The notes under the pieces are model-generated. The model ran no database searches. It was not told the origin of the DNA and saw nothing but the letters and a program-made list of their open reading frames with translations. DNA of 64,000 nucleotides, from positions 59,639 through 123,638 of the forward strand of contig NZ_JBHUDG010000016.1 in NCBI RefSeq assembly GCF_042678145.1, in the 5' to 3' direction. This DNA is from Pseudopedobacter beijingensis. GTDB taxonomy: Bacteria; Bacteroidota; Bacteroidia; Sphingobacteriales; Sphingobacteriaceae. The position numbers were made by a program, and so were the translations under genes. Shown here in pieces: positions 1 through 9,766 of the stretch. Position 1 is the first letter of the stretch. Each line of letters starts with the position of its first letter.

Positions 1-1208
1 TAAGCCCCATCTTCATGTCCGGCAACAACTTTGTTATCAACCGCGTTTAAGCTCCATGTCTGTCCTCTCAGGTTTTTGACCTCGGTAAAAGAATGACGTA
101 AAAGGCTAAAATCATTGATGTTAGGCTCTATAGGGTTTACATATATTCCATTTGAAGTACCCACATATAGTTCCCCCTGGTTAACAAGGGTGGAATAGCT
201 GCTTCTTTGCTTTTCTTTATCAGGATAAATATACTTTATGGCATTGTTGAATGCTATAAAATTAATTCCATCGTCTAAACCCAACCAAAGATTACGATTC
301 TGATCCATAAATACACTTCGTAATTTATTAATATATAAGCCTTCTGTTGCAGAAAGCTTTTGATGAATATGTCCCTGTTTATCAATAATCAAACAACCGG
401 CAGAAGATGTGGCCACGGCATAAGTATTTTCTCCTATTTTTAATACTCTATAAATTCTATTTTTCTTAAACTCTTCATCCGCACTTGTCTTTTTATTAAT
501 TATAAAGTCTTTTCCTAACAAGAAGAAGCCATTTTTTAAAGTGGATAACAATAAAGTATCGGTTGAATATTGTTGTATAGAGGTTACGTAATCATTAAAA
601 AACACCTGGTGAGCGGGGGCTTTCTTCCAAACACCATTTTGATAATACATTAACCCTTCGCCCATATCTTGGGCATAAACCTCCCCGTGTACTTCCCCCA
701 TAAACTCCCATAACTGCTTGGGACGATAAACACTAAAATGATTATTAACAAGTCGTAGTATCTTATCTGCTGTTCTAAAAAACAAGGCATCTTTATGCTG
801 AACTATTTCCCATATATCGGAAAGCTGACGCTCATTTTCTGGGATAAGATCTCTTATAGAGTGATATTGAAGAACGCCGCTTCTGTCTGGAAAGAAATAT
901 CCAATTTCATCTTGTCCACCCACATAAATTCTTCCTTCCTTTGTAATTTCTAACGAACGAACAATTGTTCGATTTGGCAGAGGATATAGTTTCCAATGCC
1001 TACCATCAAAAGCTAATAGCCCTTCATTATTGGCAAAATACATGATTCCTCTTTCATCCTGTCCAATACACCAATTCTGAGTTCCTGCTCCATAATCTAG
1101 CCCTGTATAAGTATTTATTTGGGGAAATCCAATTTGATTTTGAGCGTTCAAAAGAACAGGAAAAACCAAAAGGAAGAAGAAGTATCCGTATTTAATTACA
1201 TTAATCAT
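1..1208 (-). CDS. Propeller-type sensor/regulator, N-terminal part (runs off window)
   Basis: An open frame on the minus strand starts with ATG at 1206-1208 and stays open to the window edge (about 402 codons seen, C-terminus missing). It begins with a signal peptide (MINVIKYGYFFFLLVFPVLL, cleavage near NAQ). Repeats of the two-component-regulator propeller kind follow, for example GQDERGIMYFANNEGLLAFD, NLWLGLDDGINFI and LYVGTSNGIYV. Proteins with this start usually carry a YYY domain, a membrane helix and then a LuxR-type helix-turn-helix or a histidine kinase; which one applies here lies outside the window. It is divergent from the SusC/SusD operon that begins at 1474, the usual place for a glycan-sensing regulator of such a locus, so control of the beta-glucan genes is likely but inferred. 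Confidence 0.8.
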   Translation of the reverse strand, partial: MINVIKYGYFFFLLVFPVLLNAQNQIGFPQINTYTGLDYGAGTQNWCIGQDERGIMYFANNEGLLAFDGRHWKLYPLPNRTIVRSLEITKEGRIYVGGQDEIGYFFPDRSGVLQYHSIRDLIPENERQLSDIWEIVQHKDALFFRTADKILRLVNNHFSVYRPKQLWEFMGEVHGEVYAQDMGEGLMYYQNGVWKKAPAHQVFFNDYVTSIQQYSTDTLLLSTLKNGFFLLGKDFIINKKTSADEEFKKNRIYRVLKIGENTYAVATSSAGCLIIDKQGHIHQKLSATEGLYINKLRSVFMDQNRNLWLGLDDGINFIAFNNAIKYIYPDKEKQRSSYSTLVNQGELYVGTSNGIYVNPIEPNINDFSLLRHSFTEVKNLRGQTWSLNAVDNKVVAGHEDGA

Positions 1209-1410
1209 CAGAATAGGTTTTGATTGGCCTTAATTATTTACCAGGTCTAATACGTAAAGAAAACCAATTTTATTCTGAGTATCAAAAAAACAGACTTCTA
1301 TTTTCCATGTAGTAGTATTGTAGTACCCAAAAAGTGCCTTGCTTTAACTAATTTCAACTTGTATAGGTTTAGTTGTAGGGGTAAAATCATCTATTTATTA
1401 CTACAAGTTA

Positions 1411-1418
1411 TATATTTG
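1411..1418 (+). promoter_or_regulatory. Bacteroidota -7 box for the beta-glucan operon
   Basis: TATATTTG matches the Bacteroidota TAnnTTTG -7 consensus and lies 55 bases before the SusC start. No convincing TTTG -33 box is seen at the expected distance, which would suit a promoter that needs an activator. Confidence 0.45.
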
Positions 1419-1473
1419 AGTCATTACAATAAGCCAAATTACGTACCAACTTAATCCTAAAATAAAATTTTAC

Positions 1474-4400
1474 ATGAAAAAAATCTCCGTTTTATTTTTC
1501 TTATTGATTTATATTCTTCAAGCTGATTTTTTATTGGCGCAGGGAATAAAGGTAACCGGAAAGGTTACGGATGAGGAAGGAGCGCCTATTCCTGGCGTTA
1601 CTGTATTGATAAAGGGAACTACCTTTGGAACTCAAACAGATGTTTCTGGGAATTATTCGCTACAAACTTCTAATAGGGAACAGTTAATTGTTTTTTCTTT
1701 TATTGGATTTCAAAAGCTTGAACTCAAAGCTAATGATTCTGGAGTTCTCAATGTTAGCATGAAGCCAGATGTTAGAATGCTTGATGAAGTCGTTTCTATT
1801 GGCTATGGAACAGTAAAGAAAAGTGATTTAACAGGATCAGTAACTTCTATAAAAGCAGAGGATCTTAAAAAAACACCTGCAGCAAATTTAGATCAGGCTT
1901 TACAGGGAAGAGCCGCAGGAGTTACCGTTAATGCCAATAGCGGACAACCAGGAGCTTCTGCCGTGGTTCGTATTAGAGGTATTGGTACGGTTAACGACAG
2001 TTCCCCTATTTATGTGGTAGACGGAGTTATCCTTAGCGATATTTCTTTCCTCAGCCCCAACGACATCGAATCTACAGAAATTTTAAAAGACGCTTCTGCA
2101 ACGGCAATTTATGGATCAAGAGGGGCAAATGGGGTTATTCTCGTAAATACCAAAAAAGGGAAATCTGGAAAGACAACGATCAGTTTTGACACATATGCTG
2201 GAGTACAGAACCGTTGGAATAAGCTGGATTTAATGAAAAGTAAAGAATTTGTGGAAAAAATTATTGAAATAGGCCGTCTTCCGGGGGATGGATCAGATGA
2301 GCTAATCAATTCATCAGAAAAGGCTTATTATGATCAATATGGCTTCAACAGATGGCTGGCAGCTTACCGTATAGGAAACACTTCTCCCTATTATCCTGTA
2401 ATTAGATCAACGGCAAATCCTAACGGAATAAATTACAGTGCAATAGAAACAGAATGGCAAGATGAAGTTTTCAATAAAAACGCATCTATACAAAACTATT
2501 ACCTATCTGTCGATGGCGGTAGCGAAAAAAGTAATTACTCTATGAGTAGTAGCTACTTCGATCAGGATGGTACTATCATCGGTTCTAATTTTAAAAGGCT
2601 TACTATACGGATAAACTCAGGACATCAACTAAGAAATTGGCTTAAAATAGGGCAGAATCTTACTTTCGCTTCGTCAGAAGGGCGCAATGCCATGAACAAT
2701 AATGCCAGTCCCGGAGCATCTGTATTATCTGCCGCTTTGGCGATGGCACCTTGGGATCCCACTCATTATCCCGAAGGTTCTGTGAACAGATATGGAAAAG
2801 ATTTGGGTGGACAAATAAGTGCCTCTTCAAATTTTGAAAATGCAACCAACCCTTTCTCTATGGTTAATAATTCTTTCCCCTCAGATAAAAACGAGCGTAT
2901 TGTAGGAGATATTTATCTGGAAATTAAACCGATAAAAGGGCTTACTCTACGCTCTGACGTGAGTATAGATATGAATAACAATAGAAACAAGCTGTATAAA
3001 ACAAAATATATCTATTCTGACTATGACAAAATGGACAAAAACTTTCTATCGAGCAGTATGGGCCGTTCTGCAGTATTACGTTTTGAGAACATTTTAACCT
3101 ATAGCAAAGAAATAAAAAAGCATAGCTTCTCTTTAATGGGGGGACAAGTTACCGAGGAATATAATTATTATAGTATTGGAGGCTCCGGAGCATCTATTCT
3201 GAATCCTGTTAATACCAACTGGTATTTGTCTCAAACGACAGAAGATCGCACCCCCTCTTCAGATGGTGTAGCTCGTACCAGAATGTTCTCTTTATTAGGA
3301 AGAGCACAATATTCTTATGCTAGTAAATATCTGGCAACGATTAATTTCAGGGCAGATGGATCAAGTAAATTCCAAGAAAGTCCCTACGGATATTTCCCAT
3401 CAGCAGCTTTGGCATGGAGAATAAGCGAAGAGGACTGGATGAAAAACTCAGCATCGGTTATAGATCAACTTAAGTTACGCATAGGTTACGGACAAATAGG
3501 AAATGAAAAAATTGGTTCAGACAACTTTATTCTGAAAATGTTTAACACAGGGCCAACTTTTGTTGACTATGTTTTAGGAGTAAATCAACAGTTGGCGGGA
3601 GGAGCTACCATTTTGACATATGTAAACAAAGGTGGTAAGTGGGAAAGAACCGAGCAATGGAACGCGGGAGTAGATTTTGGTTTATACCAAAGCAAACTTT
3701 CAGGTACAGTAGATCTTTTTGTACGTAATACCAAAGACATGTTGCTAAGTGTAAAAGCTCCGGCACATATAGGTAATCGGTATGATCCGGTAGCCAACGT
3801 AGGAACCGTGCAAAACAAAGGAGCTGAAATAACATTAACCTATCAGAACACCAGGATGTTAGCAACCAAACCATTCTATTATAACATAACAGGGAATGTT
3901 TCTTTTATTAAGAACGAATTAACAGCACTCAATGGCGGACAAAGAGTATTTGGAACATATACTTTAAGTGACGAAGGTTTGCCCTTATTTTCACTTTGGG
4001 GCTACCAATACGAAGGTATATACTCGAAAAATGAGAACGCTCTGGATTATTTAACAGGCTATTCGGCAAGCGAGATTGCGTATCATGCAGGAGATGCCCG
4101 TTATACAGATTTGAACAAAGACGGACTTATAGATGACAAAGACCAGACCAAAATAGGTAACCCTTTTCCATGGCTTACTTACGGATTGAATTTAAGCGCC
4201 AACTGGAAAAATTTTGATACACAGATATTTTTTCAGGGAGTTTATGGAAATCAGATTTTCAATGCTGTTCGTTTCAGAACTGAAGGTGATGGATTGCAAT
4301 CAACATTAAGTACTTCTATGCGTGATTTATGGAATCCTGAAACTAACAAAAACGGAAGTATTCCTAACCCTATAAAAGCAGTAAACAAATTCGCATCAAG

Positions 4401-4629
4401 CCGCTTGATAGAAAGTGGGGCCTATTTTCGATTGAAAAATGTACAGATAGGATACACTTTGCCTACTACGATCAAAGGAATTGATAGATGCAGGCTTTAT
4501 CTGGCAGGTAGCAACCTGCTGACGTTTACCAAATACACCGGATATGACCCTGAAGTTGGAAGTGGTGTAGACTTTGGTAACTATCCACAATCCAGAACAA
4601 TCATGATTGGTGCTAACATTAACTTTTAA
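1474..4629 (+). CDS. SusC-like TonB-dependent outer membrane receptor (beta-glucan locus)
   Basis: This 1051-residue protein imports oligosaccharides across the outer membrane with its SusD partner, powered by TonB. It has a signal peptide (residues 1-22, ending LLAQ), a carboxypeptidase-regulatory-like domain at about 24-108 (KVTGKVTDEEGAPIPGVTV), and a plug domain at about 115-225 with the typical IYVVDGV and LKDASATAIYGSRGANGV signatures. The beta-barrel runs to the C-terminal aromatic end (ANINF). There is no STN domain, so it should not signal to an anti-sigma factor; control more likely comes from the divergent propeller regulator. The SusD gene follows after 11 bases. Neighbouring GH16, GH128, GH81 and GH3 genes point to beta-1,3-gluco-oligosaccharides as cargo. 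Confidence 0.95.
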   Translation: MKKISVLFFLLIYILQADFLLAQGIKVTGKVTDEEGAPIPGVTVLIKGTTFGTQTDVSGNYSLQTSNREQLIVFSFIGFQKLELKANDSGVLNVSMKPDVRMLDEVVSIGYGTVKKSDLTGSVTSIKAEDLKKTPAANLDQALQGRAAGVTVNANSGQPGASAVVRIRGIGTVNDSSPIYVVDGVILSDISFLSPNDIESTEILKDASATAIYGSRGANGVILVNTKKGKSGKTTISFDTYAGVQNRWNKLDLMKSKEFVEKIIEIGRLPGDGSDELINSSEKAYYDQYGFNRWLAAYRIGNTSPYYPVIRSTANPNGINYSAIETEWQDEVFNKNASIQNYYLSVDGGSEKSNYSMSSSYFDQDGTIIGSNFKRLTIRINSGHQLRNWLKIGQNLTFASSEGRNAMNNNASPGASVLSAALAMAPWDPTHYPEGSVNRYGKDLGGQISASSNFENATNPFSMVNNSFPSDKNERIVGDIYLEIKPIKGLTLRSDVSIDMNNNRNKLYKTKYIYSDYDKMDKNFLSSSMGRSAVLRFENILTYSKEIKKHSFSLMGGQVTEEYNYYSIGGSGASILNPVNTNWYLSQTTEDRTPSSDGVARTRMFSLLGRAQYSYASKYLATINFRADGSSKFQESPYGYFPSAALAWRISEEDWMKNSASVIDQLKLRIGYGQIGNEKIGSDNFILKMFNTGPTFVDYVLGVNQQLAGGATILTYVNKGGKWERTEQWNAGVDFGLYQSKLSGTVDLFVRNTKDMLLSVKAPAHIGNRYDPVANVGTVQNKGAEITLTYQNTRMLATKPFYYNITGNVSFIKNELTALNGGQRVFGTYTLSDEGLPLFSLWGYQYEGIYSKNENALDYLTGYSASEIAYHAGDARYTDLNKDGLIDDKDQTKIGNPFPWLTYGLNLSANWKNFDTQIFFQGVYGNQIFNAVRFRTEGDGLQSTLSTSMRDLWNPETNKNGSIPNPIKAVNKFASSRLIESGAYFRLKNVQIGYTLPTTIKGIDRCRLYLAGSNLLTFTKYTGYDPEVGSGVDFGNYPQSRTIMIGANINF

Positions 4630-4640
4630 GATCAGAGGAT

Positions 4641-6206
4641 ATGAAAAATACATATAAAAAAATATTTCTAGCAATATACTTCTCAAGTGCATTAACTCTA
4701 TCTTCTTGCGAGAAATGGTTATTGTCTCCTTCTCCGGGAGTTACCAAGCTGGAAGACTTCTTTACATCAGCAGAAACAGCCGTACAATCTATAAATGCAG
4801 CTTATATGCCCTTAGCATGGGAATATAATAGTACTTTTTTTAGCGAGTGGTTTATTGGTGATGTGGTTTCTGACGATGCGTTAAAAGGAGGCCAAGGAAT
4901 TACTGATATGGCCGCTGCCTATGATATGGAAAATTTTAAAACCCAAGCAAACAATGAACTCCTTCTCAATTTTTACAGAGCACAGTATCAGGGAATAGCT
5001 CGCTGTAACTTAGTTTTAGATCAAGTTCCTAAAATGGGAACAGACGAAACCTTAATTCAAAAATTAAAAGACAGGATAGCAGGTGAAGCAAAGTTCCTTA
5101 GAGCACTATATTATTATCGGCTAGTAAGAGTATTTGGAGGTGTTCCTAAAGTTGATTTTGTGATAGAAAGTGCTAACCAATGGATACAGCCCGTGGCAAC
5201 TACAGATGCAATTTATGGTTTAATCATAGAGGATTTAAAAGATGCCGAAGGTAAACTATGGAAAAAGAGCGAATACGATGATAAAGATTTGGGAAGAGCC
5301 ACCAAAGGAGCTGCCCAGGCCATGCTATTAAAAGTATATCTTACCAGACATGATTATCCTCAGGCAGAAATATGGGGTAAAAAAATTGTAGATCAGGCAG
5401 AAAATGAAGGTGAGTATAATCTGGTAAACAATTATGCCGACAATTTTACATTGTTAGGCGAAAACGGCTCTGAGTCTATTTTTGAAATCCAATATATGGA
5501 CGATCCAATGTCTGACTATGGACAAGGGTTTGGCTTTACACGCGGTACATTTACAGTTATGTTGACACGCTCGCGCATGTCGACATTAGGCGGTGGCTGG
5601 GGCTTCAATAAACCAACACAGAACCTTTATAACGAATACGAAGCAGGAGACCCTCGTAGAGAGGTTACTATATTAGATCAACCGGGAGCTACCGCAAATG
5701 AAATTTACCTAGGCAATACCTACATAAGTAAGAAATATGCCATGATGGAAGACGGTCCTGGGAATACCATTTTAACTTTAAGCCATGCTACACGTGGACC
5801 AATCAATATAAAAACCATACGTTATGCAGATGTGCTGTTAATGTACGCAGAAGCATGTGTAGAAAACAACAATACTACACAAGCAAAATGGGCTTTAGAG
5901 GAGGTGAGATCGAGAGCAAGAGGCGGAAATAATGCTATTCTCCCTGCTTTCCCTAATTATTTAGGCTATATAGATACTAAAGGCGATTTACGCAAAGCCA
6001 TCCGCCACGAACGCAGGGTAGAACTGGCTATGGAAGGTCACCGCTGGTTCGACTTAACCCGCTGGGGCGTAGCAAAAGAGGTAATGGATGCTTACAAGGC
6101 CTCTGAAACAGAAGAAGTAAGAGCGCATATAGCAAATTTTATAGGAGGAAAACACGAAACATTCCCCTTGCCAGAAGAAGAAGTTAAGCTTGGAGAGTTA
6201 AATTAA
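4641..6206 (+). CDS. SusD-like glycan-binding lipoprotein (beta-glucan locus)
   Basis: This 521-residue outer-membrane lipoprotein forms the lid of the SusC channel and captures the oligosaccharide. The N-terminus is a lipoprotein signal (lipobox LSSC, Cys at about 23). The RagB/SusD fold is shown by the helical TPR-like part (GEAKFLRALYYYRLVRVFGG, residues about 146-165) and the C-terminal part with IRYADVLLMYAEACVE and ELAMEGHRWFDLTRWG. Length and motif order are normal for the family. It is transcribed with the SusC gene just upstream. The ligand is inferred from the enzymes of the locus. Confidence 0.95.
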   Translation: MKNTYKKIFLAIYFSSALTLSSCEKWLLSPSPGVTKLEDFFTSAETAVQSINAAYMPLAWEYNSTFFSEWFIGDVVSDDALKGGQGITDMAAAYDMENFKTQANNELLLNFYRAQYQGIARCNLVLDQVPKMGTDETLIQKLKDRIAGEAKFLRALYYYRLVRVFGGVPKVDFVIESANQWIQPVATTDAIYGLIIEDLKDAEGKLWKKSEYDDKDLGRATKGAAQAMLLKVYLTRHDYPQAEIWGKKIVDQAENEGEYNLVNNYADNFTLLGENGSESIFEIQYMDDPMSDYGQGFGFTRGTFTVMLTRSRMSTLGGGWGFNKPTQNLYNEYEAGDPRREVTILDQPGATANEIYLGNTYISKKYAMMEDGPGNTILTLSHATRGPINIKTIRYADVLLMYAEACVENNNTTQAKWALEEVRSRARGGNNAILPAFPNYLGYIDTKGDLRKAIRHERRVELAMEGHRWFDLTRWGVAKEVMDAYKASETEEVRAHIANFIGGKHETFPLPEEEVKLGELN

Positions 6207-6250
6207 TCAATTTATATAATAACTATTTAAAACAATCAAATTTTAAAACA

Positions 6251-7003
6251 ATGAAAAAACAAAGGTTATTAATACTTTTCGTAAGTATGTTATTCGCAGG
6301 AGTATCTCTAACATCTTGCAAGAAAGACAAAGGTCCTCAAAAACAAGAAGAAGAACAAAAAGATGATAATGACAATAATACAGACCCAACACTTTCAGAA
6401 TATCTTCAGGGAAGTGATTATTATCTGATTACTTTGGATGAAACCAGCAAAACCAATATTGCCTCCAAGGTAAAGAAAGACTACCGTACTGATGATCATA
6501 ATATGTGGTTATATGTATGGGAAAACACTTATGGGCCTGGTACTTCTTCAGGGCCTAATGCATTTGGTGAAGTTGAAGGTTGGACAAGCTTAGTTGTAGC
6601 TAACCCAGATTGGTCTGGTTGTGGTTTCGCAACTCTCAACAATGTAGATACGGGAGAAAAATTCTATGCAAATTTGAGTGGTCTAACAGACAACCATGTT
6701 CTTCACTTCGCAATGAAAAGTAAGGACAATGCAACTCACCAGATTATTTTGAATGGAAATGACGAGAGCGTGGCTAAGATAACTATTGGTACTGAGACTC
6801 TTGACGGTGTTGCCCCTTACGGTAATTTCACCCGTAACGGAGAGTGGCATCATTTTGAAATTCCTATGTCTTATTTAAAAGGAAAAGGTCTAAAATATAC
6901 AGGAGACATGAATACAAATGTGGTAGCAATTTTAAGTGGTGGCGGTGTTGGAAAGACCCTTGATATAGACGGTATTTTCTTTTATAAGCCCAAAAGTAAT
7001 TAA
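6251..7003 (+). CDS. Candidate surface glycan-binding lipoprotein (SusE/F position)
   Basis: This 250-residue lipoprotein (lipobox LTSC, Cys at about 23) has an acidic, Asn-rich linker (about residues 28-45) that would hold the rest away from the membrane. The remaining 200 residues look like one beta-sandwich rich in Trp and Tyr (NMWLYVWENTYGPG, GWTSLVVANPDWSG, WHHFEIPMSYLKGKG) and end in a short IDGIFFYKP strand, like jelly-roll carbohydrate-binding modules. No catalytic motif is visible. It lies 44 bases after SusD, where Bacteroidota loci usually encode the extra surface glycan-binding protein, so it probably binds beta-1,3-glucan. I do not recognise a named family, and the role is inferred from position and composition. 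Confidence 0.7.
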   Translation: MKKQRLLILFVSMLFAGVSLTSCKKDKGPQKQEEEQKDDNDNNTDPTLSEYLQGSDYYLITLDETSKTNIASKVKKDYRTDDHNMWLYVWENTYGPGTSSGPNAFGEVEGWTSLVVANPDWSGCGFATLNNVDTGEKFYANLSGLTDNHVLHFAMKSKDNATHQIILNGNDESVAKITIGTETLDGVAPYGNFTRNGEWHHFEIPMSYLKGKGLKYTGDMNTNVVAILSGGGVGKTLDIDGIFFYKPKSN

Positions 7004-7014
7004 AAACGAGCTTT

Positions 7015-7051
7015 TATGGTTTGCTCTTAGCATTTTCAAGAGCAAACCATA
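7015..7051 (+). terminator. Stable hairpin between SGBP and GH16 genes
   Basis: TATGGTTTGCTCTT (7015-7028) pairs with AAGAGCAAACCATA (7038-7051), a long perfect stem with a 9-base loop. No T-run follows, so it may stop transcription only in part or protect the 3' end of the SusCD mRNA. Confidence 0.5.
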
Positions 7052-7248
7052 AGCTTACAAAACAACGACTCCTGTTCTTCAAAAACAAATGCCTTTAATG
7101 GCAAGCCTCCTCTTAAGAAAAGGCAAACAGAAAAACACCTAAAGTTGGTACAAAACAATTTAACGAATTAATTTTTAATTGTCACGATACAAAAAAGCTT
7201 TTACTTTCGCTATTAGCCTCTTTAGTTGTAGTGATACGAGAAATAGAA

Positions 7249-8181
7249 ATGAAATCAATCAATCAATACATCAGTTTACTGCTCCTGTCAATTGTGCTTG
7301 TCTCATGCAGTAGCAAAGACAAACCAAACAAAGAAGAGTCAGACATTACATTGGAGGAATTAGGCTCCGGAGAAACAAACAACTACAAGCTTGTTTGGGA
7401 AGACTTGTTTAACGGCGAAACTTTAGATGAAAACACCTGGAATATAGAGGTAAATGGAGATGGAGGAGGAAATCAGGAATTACAGTTTTACCGTGAAGAA
7501 AATGTTTCTGTCGGTAAAGACCCCAACTCTGGCCGTAGCTGTTTAATATTAACAGCAAAAAAAGAACAATTTAGTGGAAAGAATGCAACATCGGGCCGTA
7601 TAAATTCACAAAAAAAGAAGTTCTTTAAATACGGAAAAATAGAAGCAAGTATAAAATTACCCAAAACAGCAAATGGTCTGTGGCCTGCATTCTGGATGAT
7701 GGGGAACGATTATTCGACCGTTGGCTGGCCTGCGTGTGGAGAAACAGATATTCTGGAAATGGGACACTCCAAAGGGATTGCCAATAAAACCCAAGACCGC
7801 TTCTTTAATGGTGCATTGCATTGGGGAAAATGGAGCCCAACGGGCAGTAACCCCATGTATGCAAAAGATTTTACATCAAGCTACGGATTACAGGAAGATT
7901 TTCACCTCTATACATTAATTTGGGATGAAACAGCTATTAAAATGTATCTGGATTTAGATAAAAACCCAGACGTTGCTCCATATTTTCAGATGTCAATTGC
8001 AAGTACAGAAGATGATAATTCTCCCGGACATTATTTCCATAAAGAGTTCTTCATTCTGTTCAATTTAGCCGTAGGAGGGCATTTTCCGGGTATATCTAAT
8101 ATTAATCAGGTTACAGCTTTATCCTCAGGAGATGCAAAAATGTACGTAGATTATGTAAAAGTATATCAAAAGGCGGACTAA
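7249..8181 (+). CDS. GH16 endo-beta-1,3-glucanase (laminarinase-type) lipoprotein
   Basis: This 310-residue enzyme should hydrolyse internal beta-1,3 (or mixed 1,3-1,4) glucan bonds with retention. The ATG at 7249 is chosen over an upstream GTG because it starts a clean lipoprotein signal (MKSINQYISLLLLSIVLVSC). The GH16 jelly-roll begins at about residue 46 with LVWEDLFNGE. The catalytic signature GETDILEMG gives Glu165 as nucleophile, Asp167 as assistant and Glu170 as acid/base. WPAFWMMG and the C-terminal MYVDYVKVYQ strand are also typical of laminarinase-like GH16 (GH16_3). The lipid anchor would place it in the outer membrane, probably cell-surface. It lies behind a hairpin after the glycan-binding protein gene. 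Confidence 0.92.
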   Translation: MKSINQYISLLLLSIVLVSCSSKDKPNKEESDITLEELGSGETNNYKLVWEDLFNGETLDENTWNIEVNGDGGGNQELQFYREENVSVGKDPNSGRSCLILTAKKEQFSGKNATSGRINSQKKKFFKYGKIEASIKLPKTANGLWPAFWMMGNDYSTVGWPACGETDILEMGHSKGIANKTQDRFFNGALHWGKWSPTGSNPMYAKDFTSSYGLQEDFHLYTLIWDETAIKMYLDLDKNPDVAPYFQMSIASTEDDNSPGHYFHKEFFILFNLAVGGHFPGISNINQVTALSSGDAKMYVDYVKVYQKAD

Positions 8182-8182
8182 T

Positions 8183-8303
8183 CTCTTTCATCACTTTCGG
8201 CGAGGAAGGGATTGACTCTCATGAAACTACTGAAAAGAAACAGTGAGAATATTGACAGTCTGTGATACAGTTAAACATATCCTTCCTTCGTCGGGATGAC
8301 AGG
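8183..8303. repeat. Intergenic repeat-like segment (partial REP-like cassette)
   Basis: The end of this gap read on the minus strand begins TGTCATCCCGACGAAGGAAG, close to the TGTCATTTCGA-type core seen at 56281-56412 and 63811-63878. Only one half is recognisable, so this may be a decayed copy. No gene is seen in the gap. Confidence 0.35.
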
Positions 8304-8340
8304 AAAAGTGGGGCTATTGTACTCTATAAAAAATGAAAAA

Positions 8341-9648
8341 ATGAAAAAAATCATATCAAATGTTGCATTGCTAAGTATCTTATTTACCGTTTTCTCGGCT
8401 TGTAAGAAAAACAACTCGCAGCCACAAGAGGAAGAGGAAGTGGTGAAAGTAAGTAGTCTGCAAAACAGAAGTGAAAAAAGAGGAGTTTCTTATGGTTTTC
8501 AGTTAATGGAAGATGTTGATCTTTTAGCTCCTGGAACATCCTGGTTTTACAACTGGGCAAATGATATTTCTTCGGAACTTGACGTTGCTACTTCAGCAAA
8601 AGGAATGGAGTTTTTCCCTATGACCTGGAATGGCAATTTCAGTAAAGACAAAATAAGAGCATACAAACAAAAACATCCCGAATGTGAATATATATTGGCA
8701 TATAACGAACCAAATCTTACCGATCAGGCGAATATGACCCCACAACAAGCGGCGGCAATATTTCCAGAAGTAAAAGCTCTTGCTGATGAGTTGAATATGA
8801 AAATTATTTCTCCGGCAATGAACTATGGTACCTTAGTGGGGTATAGCGATCCAATTAAATGGTTGGATGAGTTTTTCGAATTGGTACCACTCTCCAATTT
8901 TGATGGTATTGCCCTACACTGTTACATGGCAACACCTTCGGCCTTTAAATCTTATGTTCGTATGTTCAAAAAATATGGAAAACCTATCTGGATGACAGAA
9001 TTTTGTGCATGGGAAAATAGTATAAGCAGTGTAACCCAACAAATGAGGTATATGAACGATGTGGTAAACTATATGGAAGCAAACCCCGATGTTTATCGCT
9101 ACGCATGGTTTATTCCGAGAAATACCGGTAGTGTAGAAAGCTATCCGTTTATGCAGCTTTTAACAAAGACAAAACCGTATACACTTACAGATCTGGGAAA
9201 GGTTTATATAAATATGTCTACTTTTGATAAGTCAGTCTATTATACAAAAGGAAATGCTTTTTCAGCGGCACATTATGTAGCATTAAATTCTACAATGTCT
9301 GCATCGCAAGAAGGCTGGCAAAGTTCGGTTTCTGTAAGACCTACAACCGATATATCCGGTACACTAGAAGTCTATCGGTTTCTGACAGACCAATGGATGG
9401 AATATCAAATAGACGTACCTGCTGATGGAATGTATAAACTTGATCTTCGTAGAGCCTCTTATACAGATGCCTCCATTGAAATCTCTGTAAACGGAATAGC
9501 TTTAAAGACTCTTTCTTTATCTAAGACAGGAGAAGACAATGTTTGGGAAACCACAGAAACAGAAATCTCTTTAAACAAGGGAAAGCATACCCTTAGACTC
9601 AAAGTTGCTAGTGGCAATATTTGCTTAAATTGGCTGCGTTTCAGATAG
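8341..9648 (+). CDS. GH128 endo-beta-1,3-glucanase with C-terminal CBM6-like domain, lipoprotein
   Basis: The ATG at 8341 is preferred to the upstream in-frame ATG at 8296 because it begins a lipoprotein signal (lipobox FSAC); this gives 435 residues. The GH128 TIM-barrel spans about residues 45-275 (KRGVSYGFQLMEDVD, FFPMTWNGNF). The two predicted catalytic glutamates are Glu123 in AYNEPNL (acid/base) and Glu220 in IWMTEFCAWE (nucleophile). From about 310 to the end is a CBM6-like sandwich with VPADGMYKLDLRRA, ISVNGIALKTL and LNWLRF. GH128 enzymes cleave beta-1,3-glucans, so this is a second endo-acting fold beside GH16. It is in the same direction as its neighbours, and a terminator follows. 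Confidence 0.88.
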   Translation: MKKIISNVALLSILFTVFSACKKNNSQPQEEEEVVKVSSLQNRSEKRGVSYGFQLMEDVDLLAPGTSWFYNWANDISSELDVATSAKGMEFFPMTWNGNFSKDKIRAYKQKHPECEYILAYNEPNLTDQANMTPQQAAAIFPEVKALADELNMKIISPAMNYGTLVGYSDPIKWLDEFFELVPLSNFDGIALHCYMATPSAFKSYVRMFKKYGKPIWMTEFCAWENSISSVTQQMRYMNDVVNYMEANPDVYRYAWFIPRNTGSVESYPFMQLLTKTKPYTLTDLGKVYINMSTFDKSVYYTKGNAFSAAHYVALNSTMSASQEGWQSSVSVRPTTDISGTLEVYRFLTDQWMEYQIDVPADGMYKLDLRRASYTDASIEISVNGIALKTLSLSKTGEDNVWETTETEISLNKGKHTLRLKVASGNICLNWLRFR

Positions 9649-9651
9649 TTA

Positions 9652-9700
9652 AAACAGAGACTTTCCTGTAATACGGCAGTCTCTGTTTAATTCTTTTTTA
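9652..9700 (+). terminator. Rho-independent terminator after GH128
   Basis: AAACAGAGACT (9652-9662) pairs with AGTCTCTGTTT (9678-9688), 11 bp without mismatch, followed by AATTCTTTTTT. CotH and later genes may therefore have their own promoter or depend on read-through. Confidence 0.75.
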
Positions 9701-9766
9701 TCCACCTGTTCTGTACAACGAATACCTTTTTATATTCCAATTAGCTCTACTCCTAAAATCAAAAAA

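Noticed and set aside
1209..1473. Possible small gene between regulator and SusC
   Set aside because: No frame of useful length with a start was found; the gap fits a divergent promoter region.
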